Source: Pseudomonas sp. B21-040 (GTDB lineage: Bacteria; Pseudomonadota; Gammaproteobacteria; Pseudomonadales; Pseudomonadaceae). Taken from it: a stretch of DNA of 64,000 bases. The notes under the pieces are model-generated. The model had not been told where the DNA came from, searched no databases, and saw only the letters and a program-made list of their open reading frames with translations. The stretch's first letter is position 1. Every line of letters begins with the position of its first letter. The translations under genes and the position numbers were made by a program. The stretch is taken from contig NZ_CP087176.1 of the NCBI RefSeq assembly GCF_024748695.1, positions 4,457,501-4,521,500 of the forward strand, in the 5' to 3' direction. This document shows positions 31,000 to 40,053 of the stretch, one piece after another.

Positions 31000-31236
31000 T
31001 TAGATTTCCTGGGATTGGGCTTTGTCTTTCTCTTCACCCGATGACTCTTTTTTGCTGATAACACCGTTAGTGGCGTCGCTGAGCGCTTGTTTGGCGGCTT
31101 TGTGGGTCTCGTCAATCGCCTGTTTGGCGCTTTCGGCAGCCTTGCCCATCAGTTGCTGAGCACTTTTTTCCGCCTGGTCGCAACCGGCCAACAGCAGTAA
31201 AGACGCGAACAGCACAGCCGTGGTTTTAAGCTTCAT
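31000..31236 (-). CDS. Small helical lipoprotein
   Basis: 78 residues. The signal peptide ends LLAGC (Cys19), and the mature part is an Ala/Lys/Glu-rich helix (AAESAKQAIDETHKAAKQ) with a charged tail, like other small entericidin- or YajI-size lipoproteins. It lies 26 bases before the TerC gene and is probably co-transcribed. Function unknown. Confidence 0.75.
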   Translation of the reverse strand: MKLKTTAVLFASLLLLAGCDQAEKSAQQLMGKAAESAKQAIDETHKAAKQALSDATNGVISKKESSGEEKDKAQSQEI

Positions 31237-31371
31237 GATGTTTCCCTCGTTAGAACAAACGGCACCAAAACGATGGCCCGTTGATAGCGACGCATTCTAG
31301 GGAGACAAACACTTCAGGAAAATTCGTATTTTTAGCGGTTATACTTCGATTTTTACGAACTGTAGACCGCG

Positions 31372-32301
31372 ATGCTCAACTATCGGCAATTGCATTACTT
31401 CTGGGTGGTAGCCAAGACCGGCAGCATCGTGCGCGCCTGCGAGCAGCTCAACCTGACACCACAGACCATCAGCGGGCAGATTTCCCTGCTCGAACAAACC
31501 TACGGCATCGAGTTGTTTCGACGGGTCGGCCGACAGCTTGAACTCACCGAGGCGGGCCGTCAGGCCCTGCCCTACGCCGAGCAGATGTTTCAGTTGGGCG
31601 GTGAACTGGAGTTGATGCTGCGCGCACAGCCCAACGAGCAGCAGATTCAATTTCGTGTGGGGGTCGCGGACGTCGTGCCCAAGTCGATCGTCTATCGGCT
31701 GATCGCGCCGACCATGGAGCTGAGCGAGCCGCTGCGCATCACCTGCCGCGAGGACAAGCTCGAGCGGTTGCTCGCCGACCTGGCAATCCAGCGCCTGGAC
31801 ATGGTGATTTCCGACAGCCCAATGCCCTCGCACCTGGACATCAAGGGCTATAGCCAGAAACTCGGGGAATGCGGGATCAGCTTCTTTGCCACGGCGGAAC
31901 TGGCCGCGCAGCACGGTCAGGATTTCCCCCGCGGCCTGCACGGCGCGCCGCTGTTGATTCCGGGGCCGGAAACCGTGGTGCGCAACCGCTTGCAGCGCTG
32001 GTTCGCCGAGCAGCAAATCCAGCCGCGCATTGTCGGCGAGTTCGACGACAGTGCGCTGATGCAGGCTTTCGGTCAGTCCGGCAGCGGGATCTTCATCGGC
32101 CCGAGCGTGATTGCCGATGAAGTGAAACGCCAATGTGGCGTGGAGTTGATTGGCCAGACCGACGCCGTGACCGAGTCGTTCTACGCCATTTCAGTGGAGC
32201 GCAAGGTCAAGCACCCCGGCATCGTGGCGATTACCGAAGGCGCCCGACGCCAGTTGTTTACCGACCTTTCAACCGTCAGGCGTAAATCTCACGAGGCTTG
32301 A
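31372..32301 (+). CDS. nhaR: LysR-type regulator NhaR
   Basis: 309 residues. The N-terminal winged helix starts LNYRQLHYFWVVAKTGSI, characteristic of NhaR rather than general LysR proteins, and the effector domain contains DMVISDSPMP. NhaR activates sodium/proton antiporter and biofilm genes in response to Na+; no nhaA lies beside it here. Its 3' end overlaps the convergent MFS gene by 26 bases. Confidence 0.88.
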   Translation: MLNYRQLHYFWVVAKTGSIVRACEQLNLTPQTISGQISLLEQTYGIELFRRVGRQLELTEAGRQALPYAEQMFQLGGELELMLRAQPNEQQIQFRVGVADVVPKSIVYRLIAPTMELSEPLRITCREDKLERLLADLAIQRLDMVISDSPMPSHLDIKGYSQKLGECGISFFATAELAAQHGQDFPRGLHGAPLLIPGPETVVRNRLQRWFAEQQIQPRIVGEFDDSALMQAFGQSGSGIFIGPSVIADEVKRQCGVELIGQTDAVTESFYAISVERKVKHPGIVAITEGARRQLFTDLSTVRRKSHEA

Positions 32302-33430
32302 AGGTCATCAGCGCAATGGCCAGCAGAATCGAAGCAAGGATAAAACCGGCCGCCGCAAAACCAAGGCCTTGCAACCCGACACTGTCGATCACCCGGCCGC
32401 CAACGATCGCGCCCAGGCCGATGCCGAGGTTGGCCCCGGCAATGTTCAGCGACGCGGCGAACGCCGGGGCCTCGGGCGCCGCCTTCATCAGGCGCACGTG
32501 GCTGACCAGGAACAGCGCCGCCTGAGTCACGCCCCAGATACCCATCGCCGCCGCCAGACCGAGGGGCGAATGGATATTTGGCACCAGCGTTACCAGGCCG
32601 GAAATCATGAAGGCGCAGAACATCATCGAAGCGATCAGCGGATGGCGATCCACCGCGCGACCGCCCAGCGAGTTACCGATCAGCCCGACCGCGCCAAAGC
32701 CCATCAGAAACCAGCCGACCACCGTGCCGTTGAAACCGGCCAGGCGCTCAAGAATGTCCGCCAGGTAGGTGTACGCGGTAAACATCCCGCTGAAGACCAC
32801 AATCGACAGCAGCACGTGGCCGAGCATCAGCGGGCTGCGCAGGATTTTGAATTGCGAACGGAAACTCACCTGATGCTGATGCAGATCGGTTTTGGGCAGG
32901 TAAATGAACAGCAGCAAGGCTTTGGCAAAGGCAATGACAGCGAGAATACCGAAGGCACTGCGCCAGCCGAATGCATCGGAAATCAGCGTGCCCACCGGAA
33001 TGCCGAACACCGTGGCGCAGACAATCCCGAAACCGATCTTGGCGATGGCCCGCCCGGCGTAATCGGGGCCGACGATATCCACCGCCGTCTCGCTGGCCAG
33101 GGCCCAGAACACCGGCAACCCGAGCGCAGGAATCAACCGGGCAAATGCCATCACCCAGATATTGGGCGCAAAGGCCGCGAGGGTATTGGCCAGACCGAAC
33201 ATGATCAGCACGCTGATGAACAGTTTACGGCGCTCAAACCTGGCGAAGTAGGCAGTCAGGAACGGCCCGAAGGCAGCGACGGTGAAGGCAAACAACGTCA
33301 CCAGCAAACCCGCTTGCGGGATCGAGACGTCCAGGTCCCGGGCAATGGCCGGCAACAGGCCAACGATGACGAATTCCGTGGTCAGCACCGTAAAACCGGC
33401 GGCGGACAACAGAAGAATGGGCAACAGCAT
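32276..33430 (-). CDS. MFS transporter, sugar-efflux/drug exporter type
   Basis: 384 residues, 12 predicted membrane helices, of the DHA1 exporter group (AraJ/SotB/CmlA-like): the opening TEFVIVGLLPAIARDLDVS matches the usual TEFxxxGLLPxIAxDLxVS signature. GGAG lies 9 bases before the ATG at 33430; a longer frame from 33523 adds a polar leader. Substrate unknown. Convergent with nhaR, no visible local regulator. Confidence 0.88.
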   Translation of the reverse strand: MLLPILLLSAAGFTVLTTEFVIVGLLPAIARDLDVSIPQAGLLVTLFAFTVAAFGPFLTAYFARFERRKLFISVLIMFGLANTLAAFAPNIWVMAFARLIPALGLPVFWALASETAVDIVGPDYAGRAIAKIGFGIVCATVFGIPVGTLISDAFGWRSAFGILAVIAFAKALLLFIYLPKTDLHQHQVSFRSQFKILRSPLMLGHVLLSIVVFSGMFTAYTYLADILERLAGFNGTVVGWFLMGFGAVGLIGNSLGGRAVDRHPLIASMMFCAFMISGLVTLVPNIHSPLGLAAAMGIWGVTQAALFLVSHVRLMKAAPEAPAFAASLNIAGANLGIGLGAIVGGRVIDSVGLQGLGFAAAGFILASILLAIALMTFKPREIYA

Positions 33431-33864
33431 GCAGAGCTCCAGAAAACGACGACACCAGCGATAGCCCGAAGGCCCACTGGCAACTTGAAAGTGAGGATGG
33501 CGAATCTTAACAGAGTGATTCAAAACAGGGTTGCACGAACCTGCCTATCTCGTTGAACGCCATAGCGTCAGTTGGTCACAGGTCTGAAAGAACGGTCCTG
33601 CGCTGTGATAAAGTCCGCGCCCTGCAAAATGTACACCCTGTGGTTAATGCCGATCAGTTAAACCAAAACGCAATTTTTGTAGCCGCTGGCGAAGCCTGCG
33701 TTCGGCGGCGCAGCCGAACGCAGGCTTCGCCAGCAGCTACAAATCGTGTGATGGCTGACTGATCGGCATCACACCCCTTTCCGGTTTCCCGCCTGTGGCC
33801 TGCCCCCGTTTATTGCCGCAAACCTGCGAAACCTTGCACTTATAAAAAATCAGAGATGCTGTTT
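33431..33864. other. Intergenic region holding a nested repeat
   Basis: About 430 bases between the divergent MFS and sstT genes. Apart from the nested inverted repeat at 33647-33769 I see no gene or clear operator. Short open frames here lack ribosome sites. Confidence 0.5.
33647..33769. repeat. Nested inverted repeat, MITE-like
   Basis: Outer arms ATGCCGATCAGT (33647-33658) and ACTGATCGGCAT (33758-33769) are perfect 12-bp inverted repeats. They enclose a second palindrome, 33676-33743, with about 30-bp arms (one mismatch) around GGCGCA. The inner part looks like a REP-type hairpin, the outer ends like terminal inverted repeats. No target-site duplication is evident. Confidence 0.6.
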
Positions 33865-35097
33865 ATGACTGCTTCATCCCCTTCTCTATTGCAACGCCTG
33901 AAACGCACCAGCCTGGTGACGCAAATCGTTATCGGCCTGCTCGCCGGTATTGCCTTGGCCCTGTTCGCGCCTGAAGTGGCGAAGTCCACGGCGTTTATTG
34001 GCAAAGTCTTCGTCAGCGCATTGAAAGCAGTCGCGCCGATTTTGGTGTTCGTGTTGGTCATGGCCTCGATTGCCAACCATAAACACGGTCAGGAAACACA
34101 TATCCGGCCGATTCTGTTCCTGTACCTGCTGGGGACTTTCGCTGCCGCGGTGGTCGCCGTCGTGGCCAGCATGATGTTCCCGTCGAGTCTGGTGCTGTCC
34201 ACCCAGGACGTCGCGGTGACGGCACCGGGCGGTATTGGCGAAGTCCTGCAAAGCCTGCTGCTGAGCGTGGTTGATAACCCGATCAGCGCACTGATGAACG
34301 CCAACTTCATCGGCATCCTGGCGTGGGCGATCGGCATGGGCATCGCCATTCGCCACGCCGGCGACACCACCCGCGAAGTACTGGGTGACTTGTCCAATGG
34401 CGTGACCGTGATCGTGCGCGTGGTGATTCGCTTCGCCCCGCTGGGGATCTTCGGCCTGGTGTCCTCGACCCTGGCCACCTCCGGTTTTGGTGCCTTGATC
34501 GGCTACGCACACCTGCTGGCCGTGCTGCTGGGCTGCATGCTGTTCGTGGCGCTGGTGATGAACCCGCTGATCGTGTTCTGGAAGGTGCGTCGCAACCCTT
34601 ATCCGCTGGTGCTGACCTGCCTGCGTGAGAGCGGCATTACCGCGTTCTTCACGCGCAGTTCGGCGGCGAACATTCCGGTCAACCTGGAGCTGAGCAAGCG
34701 CCTGGGCCTGCACGAAGACACCTACTCGGTATCGATCCCGCTGGGCGCGACCATCAACATGGCCGGCGCGGCGATCACCATCACTGTGTTGACCTTGGCA
34801 GCCGTGCACACCTTGGGCATCGCCGTGGACATTCCGACGGCCATTCTGCTGAGCGTCGTCGCAGCGATCTGTGCCTGTGGCGCTTCGGGCGTGGCCGGCG
34901 GTTCGCTGTTACTGATTCCGCTGGCGTGCAGCCTGTTCGGCATTCCTAGCGAAATCGCCATGCAGGTGGTGGCGGTCGGTTTCATCATTGGTGTATTGCA
35001 GGATTCGGCGGAGACCGCGCTGAACTCCTCCACGGACGTGCTGTTTACCGCCGCGGCGTGCCTGGGCGAAGAACAGAAAGCCGAGCGTTTGGCCTGA
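33865..35097 (+). CDS. sstT: Serine/threonine:sodium symporter SstT
   Basis: 410-residue member of the dicarboxylate/amino acid:cation symporter family, importing Ser and Thr with Na+. Eight helices and two re-entrant loops are expected; the signatures [13 protein letters not shown] and [14 protein letters not shown] are present. ATG at 33865 chosen because AGAG lies 8 bases before it, while the ATG at 33856 is too close. Followed by a REPIN and a bidirectional terminator. Confidence 0.94.
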   Translation: MTASSPSLLQRLKRTSLVTQIVIGLLAGIALALFAPEVAKSTAFIGKVFVSALKAVAPILVFVLVMASIANHKHGQETHIRPILFLYLLGTFAAAVVAVVASMMFPSSLVLSTQDVAVTAPGGIGEVLQSLLLSVVDNPISALMNANFIGILAWAIGMGIAIRHAGDTTREVLGDLSNGVTVIVRVVIRFAPLGIFGLVSSTLATSGFGALIGYAHLLAVLLGCMLFVALVMNPLIVFWKVRRNPYPLVLTCLRESGITAFFTRSSAANIPVNLELSKRLGLHEDTYSVSIPLGATINMAGAAITITVLTLAAVHTLGIAVDIPTAILLSVVAAICACGASGVAGGSLLLIPLACSLFGIPSEIAMQVVAVGFIIGVLQDSAETALNSSTDVLFTAAACLGEEQKAERLA

Positions 35098-35107
35098 CAC
35101 AAACCCT

Positions 35108-35197
35108 TGTAGGAGTGAGCCTGCTCGCGATAGCGTTCAATCATTCAACATAGATGTCGCCTGATACTCCACCATCGCGAGCAGGCTCACTCCTACA
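35108..35197. repeat. REPIN (inverted REP pair)
   Basis: Perfect 24-bp arms: 35108-35131, beginning TGTAGGAGTGAGCC, and its complement 35174-35197, around a 42-base centre. Typical P. fluorescens REP doublet, mobilised by RAYT transposases elsewhere in the genome. Confidence 0.85.
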
Positions 35198-35233
35198 GGA
35201 ACCGTGGTGTAGCTGATAAATGCGTACACATGA

Positions 35234-35271
35234 AAAAGCCCCCGCAGCCTAAGGCTCCGGGGGCTTTTTTG
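35234..35271. terminator. Bidirectional terminator between sstT and DUF1993 gene
   Basis: A long stem AAAAAGCCCCCG/CGGGGGCTTTTTT with a small internal AGCC/GGCT hairpin at the tip and T runs on both strands. Confidence 0.88.
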
Positions 35272-35283
35272 TACCTGGACGGT

Positions 35284-35793
35284 TTAGAACGCGCCCATGA
35301 AGTCGCGCTTGCCCACTTCCACACCGTTGTGACGCAGCAATGCGTAAGTGGTGGTGACGTGGAAGAAGAACTGCGGCAGGCCGTAGGTCAGCAGGTAAGC
35401 CTGGCCACTGAAGCGCTTCTCTTTAGGGGTACCCGGACGGGTAACGATCTCGATGCCTTCCTTGCCGTTGATCTGCTCCGGCTTGATCTCGCCGATGAAG
35501 GCCAGAACCTTGGCGATCAGTGCTTGCAGCTCAGCGAAGGTGGTTTCGGTGTCGTCGTACTTCGGCAGCTCGATTTCGGCCAGGCGCGAGGAAACGCCTT
35601 TGGCGAAATCAACGGCGATCTGTACCTGACGCACCAGCGGGAACATGTCCGGGTACAGACGTGCCTGCAGGAATGCGTTCGGGTCAATGTTCTTGGCAGT
35701 GGCGTGGGCTTCGGCCTTGTTCAGCACATCGCTCAGGGCATTGAGCATTTGCTTGAAAACAGGAACAGAAGCGTCGTACAGGGCGATGGTCAT
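35284..35793 (-). CDS. DUF1993 domain protein
   Basis: 169-residue cytosolic protein covering the whole DUF1993 family, which has a DinB-like helical bundle. Recognisable parts are the start LYDASVPVFKQML, the RLYPDMFPLVRQVQIA segment and the end FFFHVTTTYALLRHNGVEVGKRDF. Function is unknown in the family; DinB-like proteins often bind a metal through His, but only one suitable His cluster (FFHVTTTYALLRH) is visible here. Single gene with its own terminator. Confidence 0.88.
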   Translation of the reverse strand: MTIALYDASVPVFKQMLNALSDVLNKAEAHATAKNIDPNAFLQARLYPDMFPLVRQVQIAVDFAKGVSSRLAEIELPKYDDTETTFAELQALIAKVLAFIGEIKPEQINGKEGIEIVTRPGTPKEKRFSGQAYLLTYGLPQFFFHVTTTYALLRHNGVEVGKRDFMGAF

Positions 35794-35880
35794 GGCAGGT
35801 CTCGTGTGGTGACAGGAGGGAAACGTCGGCCGATTATAGCCATGCGCAGCCCTCCTCCGACCGCTCTTTTTAAGCGGCGA

Positions 35881-37290
35881 TCAACGGCACTCGCCACCCA
35901 AACGCACAAGGACCGCACCCCGTTCCGGTTTCAGATAAGGTTTGACCGCGCCAACGGCGCACGACACCAGGTTCTGTAGCTCTGGCTGGAGCGGCTCCTG
36001 CATGAACAACAACCCCGCGGGCCGGGACTCTCCCTGCAACTGCTCCACCGTCAACGCAGCAACCGGCCGGCCCAGGTAATAGACCAGACGGATATCCGGC
36101 TCGCCGAGCGTGTAGGCTTTTTGGCCCGGTTGCCCTGCGGCCAATGTCGCGACCTGTTCCAGGCCAGCGACCCGGTGAGCCAGTACCCGCGCTTCAACGA
36201 ACATGTAGAACACAACGAACCCGGCCAGCATCACGTAGGGTACAACGGCCAGGACCGTGCGCCAGCGCCCCTTCAGATCATCGAGCACTGCCGCCCAGTG
36301 CATGGCCAGCAGCAACGCCATGGACGGGTAAACCGGCAACAGGTACTTCCCGTGCTTTTCGGTGAACATCGAGAAAACCAGCAGCGGCAGCAGCGTGCAA
36401 CACAGCAGCATGGCCGCTTCACGGCGCGAGCGGATCATTGCCCAGAACTTGCGCGGCTGCACAAACACAATCAGCCAGAATGGAAAGAAATCACCGGCCA
36501 GGTACAGCAGATACGCGTACCAGGCCTCGGCGCCCTGCCCGTCAATCTTCTTCACGATGTCTTCGCTGATGATCGACGCCCAGATGCCCCAGCCCTGACT
36601 TACCGACACCGCCACGTACCAGGAACTGCCCAGCACCACGGCAATCAACCAGCCCCAACCGTCACACAGGTAAGCCTTGGCCCGCGCATCGCGGTAGATC
36701 AAGGCGTACGTCAGAATCGGCGCCGTCACCCACAACAGGCACACCGGGCCTTTCGTCAGCAGTGCACAGCCAAGAAGGACGTAGCTGAGGCGGCGCCAGA
36801 CATCCCGGCCCTGCAGGAAGATGAACTGCCACGCTGCCAGCAATGCGCCAAAGCACAGCAGGGTCAGCAGCATTTCGATTTCAGAGCGGCGGGCGAACAG
36901 ACTGAAAGCACCGTTGGCGGCCAGAAACACCACGGCGAACAAACCGACCTGGCGCCCGGCCTGCCTGACGCCGTACCAATACGTGCCAAGGCAGCACAAC
37001 ATCGCGGCCAGCGCCGACGGCAGGCGCACACTCCACTCGGACAAACTGCCCAGCACGGCCGTCGACACCAGGCCCGCCCAATAGAAAAACGGCGGTTTGG
37101 ACAGGTACAAATCGCCGTTCATGTACGGCAGCAACCAGCTCCCCGCTTCGCGCATTTCCCGCACGGTGACAGCGCGACGAGCCTCGTTGACACTGAGGAA
37201 CGGCACGCTGCCCAATCCCCAGAAAAACAGCAGCGCAATGGCGATCGCCGCAAGTAACGTGATATTCCGGGTCGATAACGATCCGCGCAT
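35881..37290 (-). CDS. ArnT-like glycosyltransferase (PMT family)
   Basis: 469-residue multi-spanning inner-membrane GT-C transferase. The first periplasmic loop contains the family's catalytic acidic motif (SVNEARRAVTVREM), followed by SKPPFFYW and the WSVRLPSALAA helix. It would move a sugar from a polyprenyl-phosphate carrier to a lipid or protein at the periplasmic face. Third gene of an operon with a GT2 and a LABN-domain protein (gap of 3 bases), the normal set for making and flipping such a donor. Acceptor not known; lipid A is a candidate. Confidence 0.88.
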   Translation of the reverse strand: MRGSLSTRNITLLAAIAIALLFFWGLGSVPFLSVNEARRAVTVREMREAGSWLLPYMNGDLYLSKPPFFYWAGLVSTAVLGSLSEWSVRLPSALAAMLCCLGTYWYGVRQAGRQVGLFAVVFLAANGAFSLFARRSEIEMLLTLLCFGALLAAWQFIFLQGRDVWRRLSYVLLGCALLTKGPVCLLWVTAPILTYALIYRDARAKAYLCDGWGWLIAVVLGSSWYVAVSVSQGWGIWASIISEDIVKKIDGQGAEAWYAYLLYLAGDFFPFWLIVFVQPRKFWAMIRSRREAAMLLCCTLLPLLVFSMFTEKHGKYLLPVYPSMALLLAMHWAAVLDDLKGRWRTVLAVVPYVMLAGFVVFYMFVEARVLAHRVAGLEQVATLAAGQPGQKAYTLGEPDIRLVYYLGRPVAALTVEQLQGESRPAGLLFMQEPLQPELQNLVSCAVGAVKPYLKPERGAVLVRLGGECR

Positions 37291-37293
37291 GAC

Positions 37294-37572
37294 CTACTCC
37301 TTCAGGCTTTTGCTTTTGGCGATCAACTGCAAATTGCGAAAATAGACGATTGAACCGAAGGCCTGCCCGACAATGAACACCGGGTCCTCACGGTAAATGG
37401 CGTACGCGAGCAACAGGGTGCTGCCGACGATGCTCAGGTACCAGAAGCTCACCGGGATCACGCTGCGTTTTTTGTACTCGCTGTACAGCCACTGCAGGAT
37501 AAAGCGGCCGGTAAAGGCGATCTGGCCAATAAAACCGACTGCCAGCCACATGGCTTCGCGGGAAAGATTCAT
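37294..37572 (-). CDS. LABN-domain (lipid A biosynthesis N-terminal) membrane protein
   Basis: 92 residues with three transmembrane helices, matching the lipid-A-disaccharide synthase N-terminal-like domain (GFIGQIAFTGRFILQWLYSE, then SVIPVSFWYLSIVGS). Such proteins are small-multidrug-like and often sit between a GT2 and a PMT-type transferase, probably helping flip the carrier-linked sugar. Its ATG overlaps the GT2 stop (ATGA), indicating translational coupling. Confidence 0.88.
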   Translation of the reverse strand: MNLSREAMWLAVGFIGQIAFTGRFILQWLYSEYKKRSVIPVSFWYLSIVGSTLLLAYAIYREDPVFIVGQAFGSIVYFRNLQLIAKSKSLKE

Positions 37573-38307
37573 CCTTCAATCTCCTGCGCATGGGTGTTCA
37601 GGCGCGTGCGTTTGATCAGCCACCAGACGCCGATCAGGTCGAGAATGCCCACTAGGGCGCGGTCGAGATTGCCGTACTTGGACACCCCGGCGGTGCGCGG
37701 TCGGTGGTTGACCGGATGAACGATCATTCGGCCGTTATGGCGCTGGATCAGCGCCGGGATATAGCGATGCATGTGGTCGAAGTACGGCAGGCGCAAAAAC
37801 GCCGCACGCTCGATCAACTTCAAGCCGCACCCGTGTCCGGGTGGAATCCTTGAGCAGGCGACTGCGCAGGCCGTTGGCGAAACGCGAAGCCCAGCGCTTG
37901 CTCGCGGTATCACGGCGATTGACCCGGTGCCCGGCCACCAACTGTACATCGACGCGTCCCGGCTCACCGCGCACCAGCGCCAGCATACCGGGGATGTCCG
38001 CCGGGTCGTTTTGCCCGTCGCCATCGAGTGTGGCCAACCACTGTCCACGCGCCTCGAACGCCGCGTGGTAAAGCGAAGTGCTCTGCCCCAGCGAACGTTC
38101 ATGGTGCAGGATGCGCAATGCGTCCAGCCCGTTGTGCCGCATTTGCCGCAGTTCGTGCAAGGTGGCATCGGTGCTGCCATCGTCAACGACGATGATTTCG
38201 TAAGCCTCATCGGCCAACGCCACGCGGATTTCCTCAAGCAGTGGCCTGAGGTTGTTTGCTTCGTTTTTGGCTGGAATCAGTACAGATACAAAAATGTCTT
38301 GGTTCAT
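37569..38307 (-). pseudogene. GT2 polyprenyl-phosphate glycosyltransferase, frameshifted
   Basis: Dolichol-phosphate-mannose synthase-like protein of about 245 residues split between two frames. The 5' part from ATG 38307 (SD GAGAG) carries VSVLIPAKNEANNL, the DDGSTD and LDGDGQNDP motifs and runs to about 37840; the 3' part in another frame continues GCGLKLIERAAF to the stop at 37569. At the junction, GATTCCACCC then GGACACGG, two bases are missing compared with an expected DSTPDTGCG, most simply one C in a CCCC run and one in ACCGGG. Either a genuine inactivation or two sequencing errors; downstream genes are intact. Confidence 0.8.
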
Positions 38308-38619
38308 GGAGTCTCTCTCGCCTTTATTGGTTTTTTGTAAGCAGAGGCGAATGAAGGTGTCGTACACCGAGTGACTCGATGCATGGGGCAGAAGTTCGGG
38401 GGCGATACAGCCAATGACCACAACGCCGTGAATGGCGCGCGCGACGTCGCGCGAGCCCGCATAAGGTGCCCGCGCATTTGTAAAAAAGTCGTTAATATTT
38501 CATTTAGGTTTCGTCATCGTTATGGCGCAGGCACAACGAATTCAGTTGCCATTGGCGCTCGCCCCTCTAAAGTGCATCCAGGCACGTGAAAAACATGAAC
38601 CGGGCAAGGATTCGCAACC
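38308..38619. other. Divergent promoter region of GT2 operon and yceH
   Basis: About 310 bases with no gene. It contains a perfect 16-bp GC palindrome CGCGCGACGTCGCGCG at 38438-38453 and an AT-richer stretch at 38476-38520 that probably holds the yceH promoter. Hexamers are not clear. Confidence 0.45.
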
Positions 38620-39267
38620 ATGAACACTGAGCAAGAAACGACCTCTGACGGACCGCGGCTTAACAGCGCGGAAATCCGAATTTTGGGCTCGCTGATCGAG
38701 AAACAGGCCACCAGCCCCGAAACGTATCCGCTGACCCTCAATGCCCTGGTGATCGCCTGCAACCAGAAAACCAGCCGCGAACCGGTGATGAACCTGACCC
38801 AGGGTCAGGTCGGCCAGAGCCTGCGGGCGCTGGAAGGACGCGGCTTCGCCAAACTGGTGATGGGCAGCCGCGCGGATCGCTGGGAGCACAAGGTCGACAA
38901 AGCCCTGGAACTGGTGCCGGCACAAGTGATTTTGACAGGCCTGTTGTTCTTGCGCGGCCCGCAGACGACCAATGAATTACTGACCCGCAGCGGGCGCATG
39001 CATGAGTTTGAAGACGCCGAACAGGTGGTGCATCAGCTGGAGCGTTTGATTGCCCGGGGCTTGGCACTGTTGATTCCAAAGCAGGCCGGCCAGCGGGAGG
39101 ACCGGTATATGCATGCGTTGGGCGATCCGGCAGACATCGAGGTGATTCTGGCGGCACGGCACAATCCGGTGGAGCGAGGCAATGCCAGCGGGGTGTCGGT
39201 TGAGCGAATCGAAGAGCTTGAAGCGCGAATTGCCGCGCTGGAAGAACGCCTGGCGCGCCTCGAATAA
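38620..39267 (+). CDS. yceH: YceH family (DUF480) protein
   Basis: 215 residues, two winged-helix repeats typical of DUF480: [20 protein letters not shown] opens the first and [19 protein letters not shown] the second; a C-terminal coiled coil ([21 protein letters not shown]) suggests dimerisation. In enterobacteria YceH lies near mviM/flg genes and its function is not settled. AAGGA precedes the ATG. No partner genes nearby. Confidence 0.92.
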   Translation: MNTEQETTSDGPRLNSAEIRILGSLIEKQATSPETYPLTLNALVIACNQKTSREPVMNLTQGQVGQSLRALEGRGFAKLVMGSRADRWEHKVDKALELVPAQVILTGLLFLRGPQTTNELLTRSGRMHEFEDAEQVVHQLERLIARGLALLIPKQAGQREDRYMHALGDPADIEVILAARHNPVERGNASGVSVERIEELEARIAALEERLARLE

Positions 39268-39269
39268 CC

Positions 39270-39513
39270 CGTAGCAGCTCGTCCGGCTTGTAGCAGCCGT
39301 CGAGCAGCGCGAGGCTGCGTCCGGCTTTTAGCAGCTGTCGAGCAGCGCGAGGCTGCGTCCGGCTTGTAGCAGCTGTCGAGCCGCGCGAGGCTGCGTCCGG
39401 CGGCGAAGCCGTCGTGAGTCAGGCTAACGCTGTCTGTCTGAAACACCGCAAGTTCTGGTTCAGCGCCTGCTTCGCAGTCGGACGCAGCCTCGCGCGGCTC
39501 GACAGCTGCTACA
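39270..39513. repeat. Tandem REP array with an inverted copy
   Basis: A truncated unit (39270-39287) and three 38-bp head-to-tail units (39288-39325, 39326-39363, 39364-39401), each starting T-T-G/T-TAGCAGC and ending CTGCGTCCGGC with 1-3 differences. After a 78-base gap the inverted copy follows at 39480-39513. Same REP family as at 54172-54317. Confidence 0.85.
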
Positions 39514-39525
39514 CGCTGCTACAGG

Positions 39526-40044
39526 TTACTCACCGTCCCAATAATCCACGCCGTCGCCCGGCCGGGCGATGGCAACGAAGCCCGAAGCATTGCCCTCGGC
39601 ATCCACCTTGAAATCATCCATCACCGCATATTTACCGGAATCCGGGTACTCGCAAATTTCCGGTGATTGCTGGGTGCTCACCGCCAGATAGCGCAGTTCA
39701 GCGTTGCTGGTATTGATGATCTGATGCGCCGCTTCCGGACCACCTGGCGGACAAGCAATCACGTCGCCCGCACGGATGGGAAAACGCTCGGTCCCGAGGC
39801 GTACCTCCCCTGCCCCGGCCACGACGTAAAACATCTCCTCGTTGACCCGATGGCTATGAAACGGGCTGCCACGCATGCCCGGTTCCAGCGCATACAGCCG
39901 ATACCCAAGCTTTTGCGCGCCCAATTGCTGGCCAACGCGGGCGAAACGCTGCTGGTAGCGACCGGCCGTGTCGCCGGTAGGAGCCAGGGCTTCGGGCAAC
40001 GGTTCAAGATCGACCTGGTTCAGATTGAGAATGCGCGGGTGCAT
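39526..40044 (-). CDS. Cupin domain protein
   Basis: 172-residue single-cupin protein. Metal-binding motif 1 is visible as GSPFHSHRVNEEMFYVVAG (His, His, Glu), and motif 2 as GDVIACPPGGPEAAHQI (His). Such proteins are isomerases, dioxygenases or sensors; no specific activity can be assigned. AGGAGG lies 5 bases before the ATG at 40044. It follows the shikimate dehydrogenase-like gene by 9 bases, so the two form an operon and may share a pathway. Confidence 0.85.
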   Translation of the reverse strand: MHPRILNLNQVDLEPLPEALAPTGDTAGRYQQRFARVGQQLGAQKLGYRLYALEPGMRGSPFHSHRVNEEMFYVVAGAGEVRLGTERFPIRAGDVIACPPGGPEAAHQIINTSNAELRYLAVSTQQSPEICEYPDSGKYAVMDDFKVDAEGNASGFVAIARPGDGVDYWDGE

Positions 40045-40053
40045 AGGCACCTC

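Noticed and set aside
33553..33762. 69-codon frame over the nested repeat
   Set aside because: Covers the palindrome; a by-product of the repeat sequence.
39288..39401. CRISPR-like tandem repeats
   Set aside because: Units are directly adjacent with no spacers, and match REP sequences found elsewhere in the window; no cas genes.
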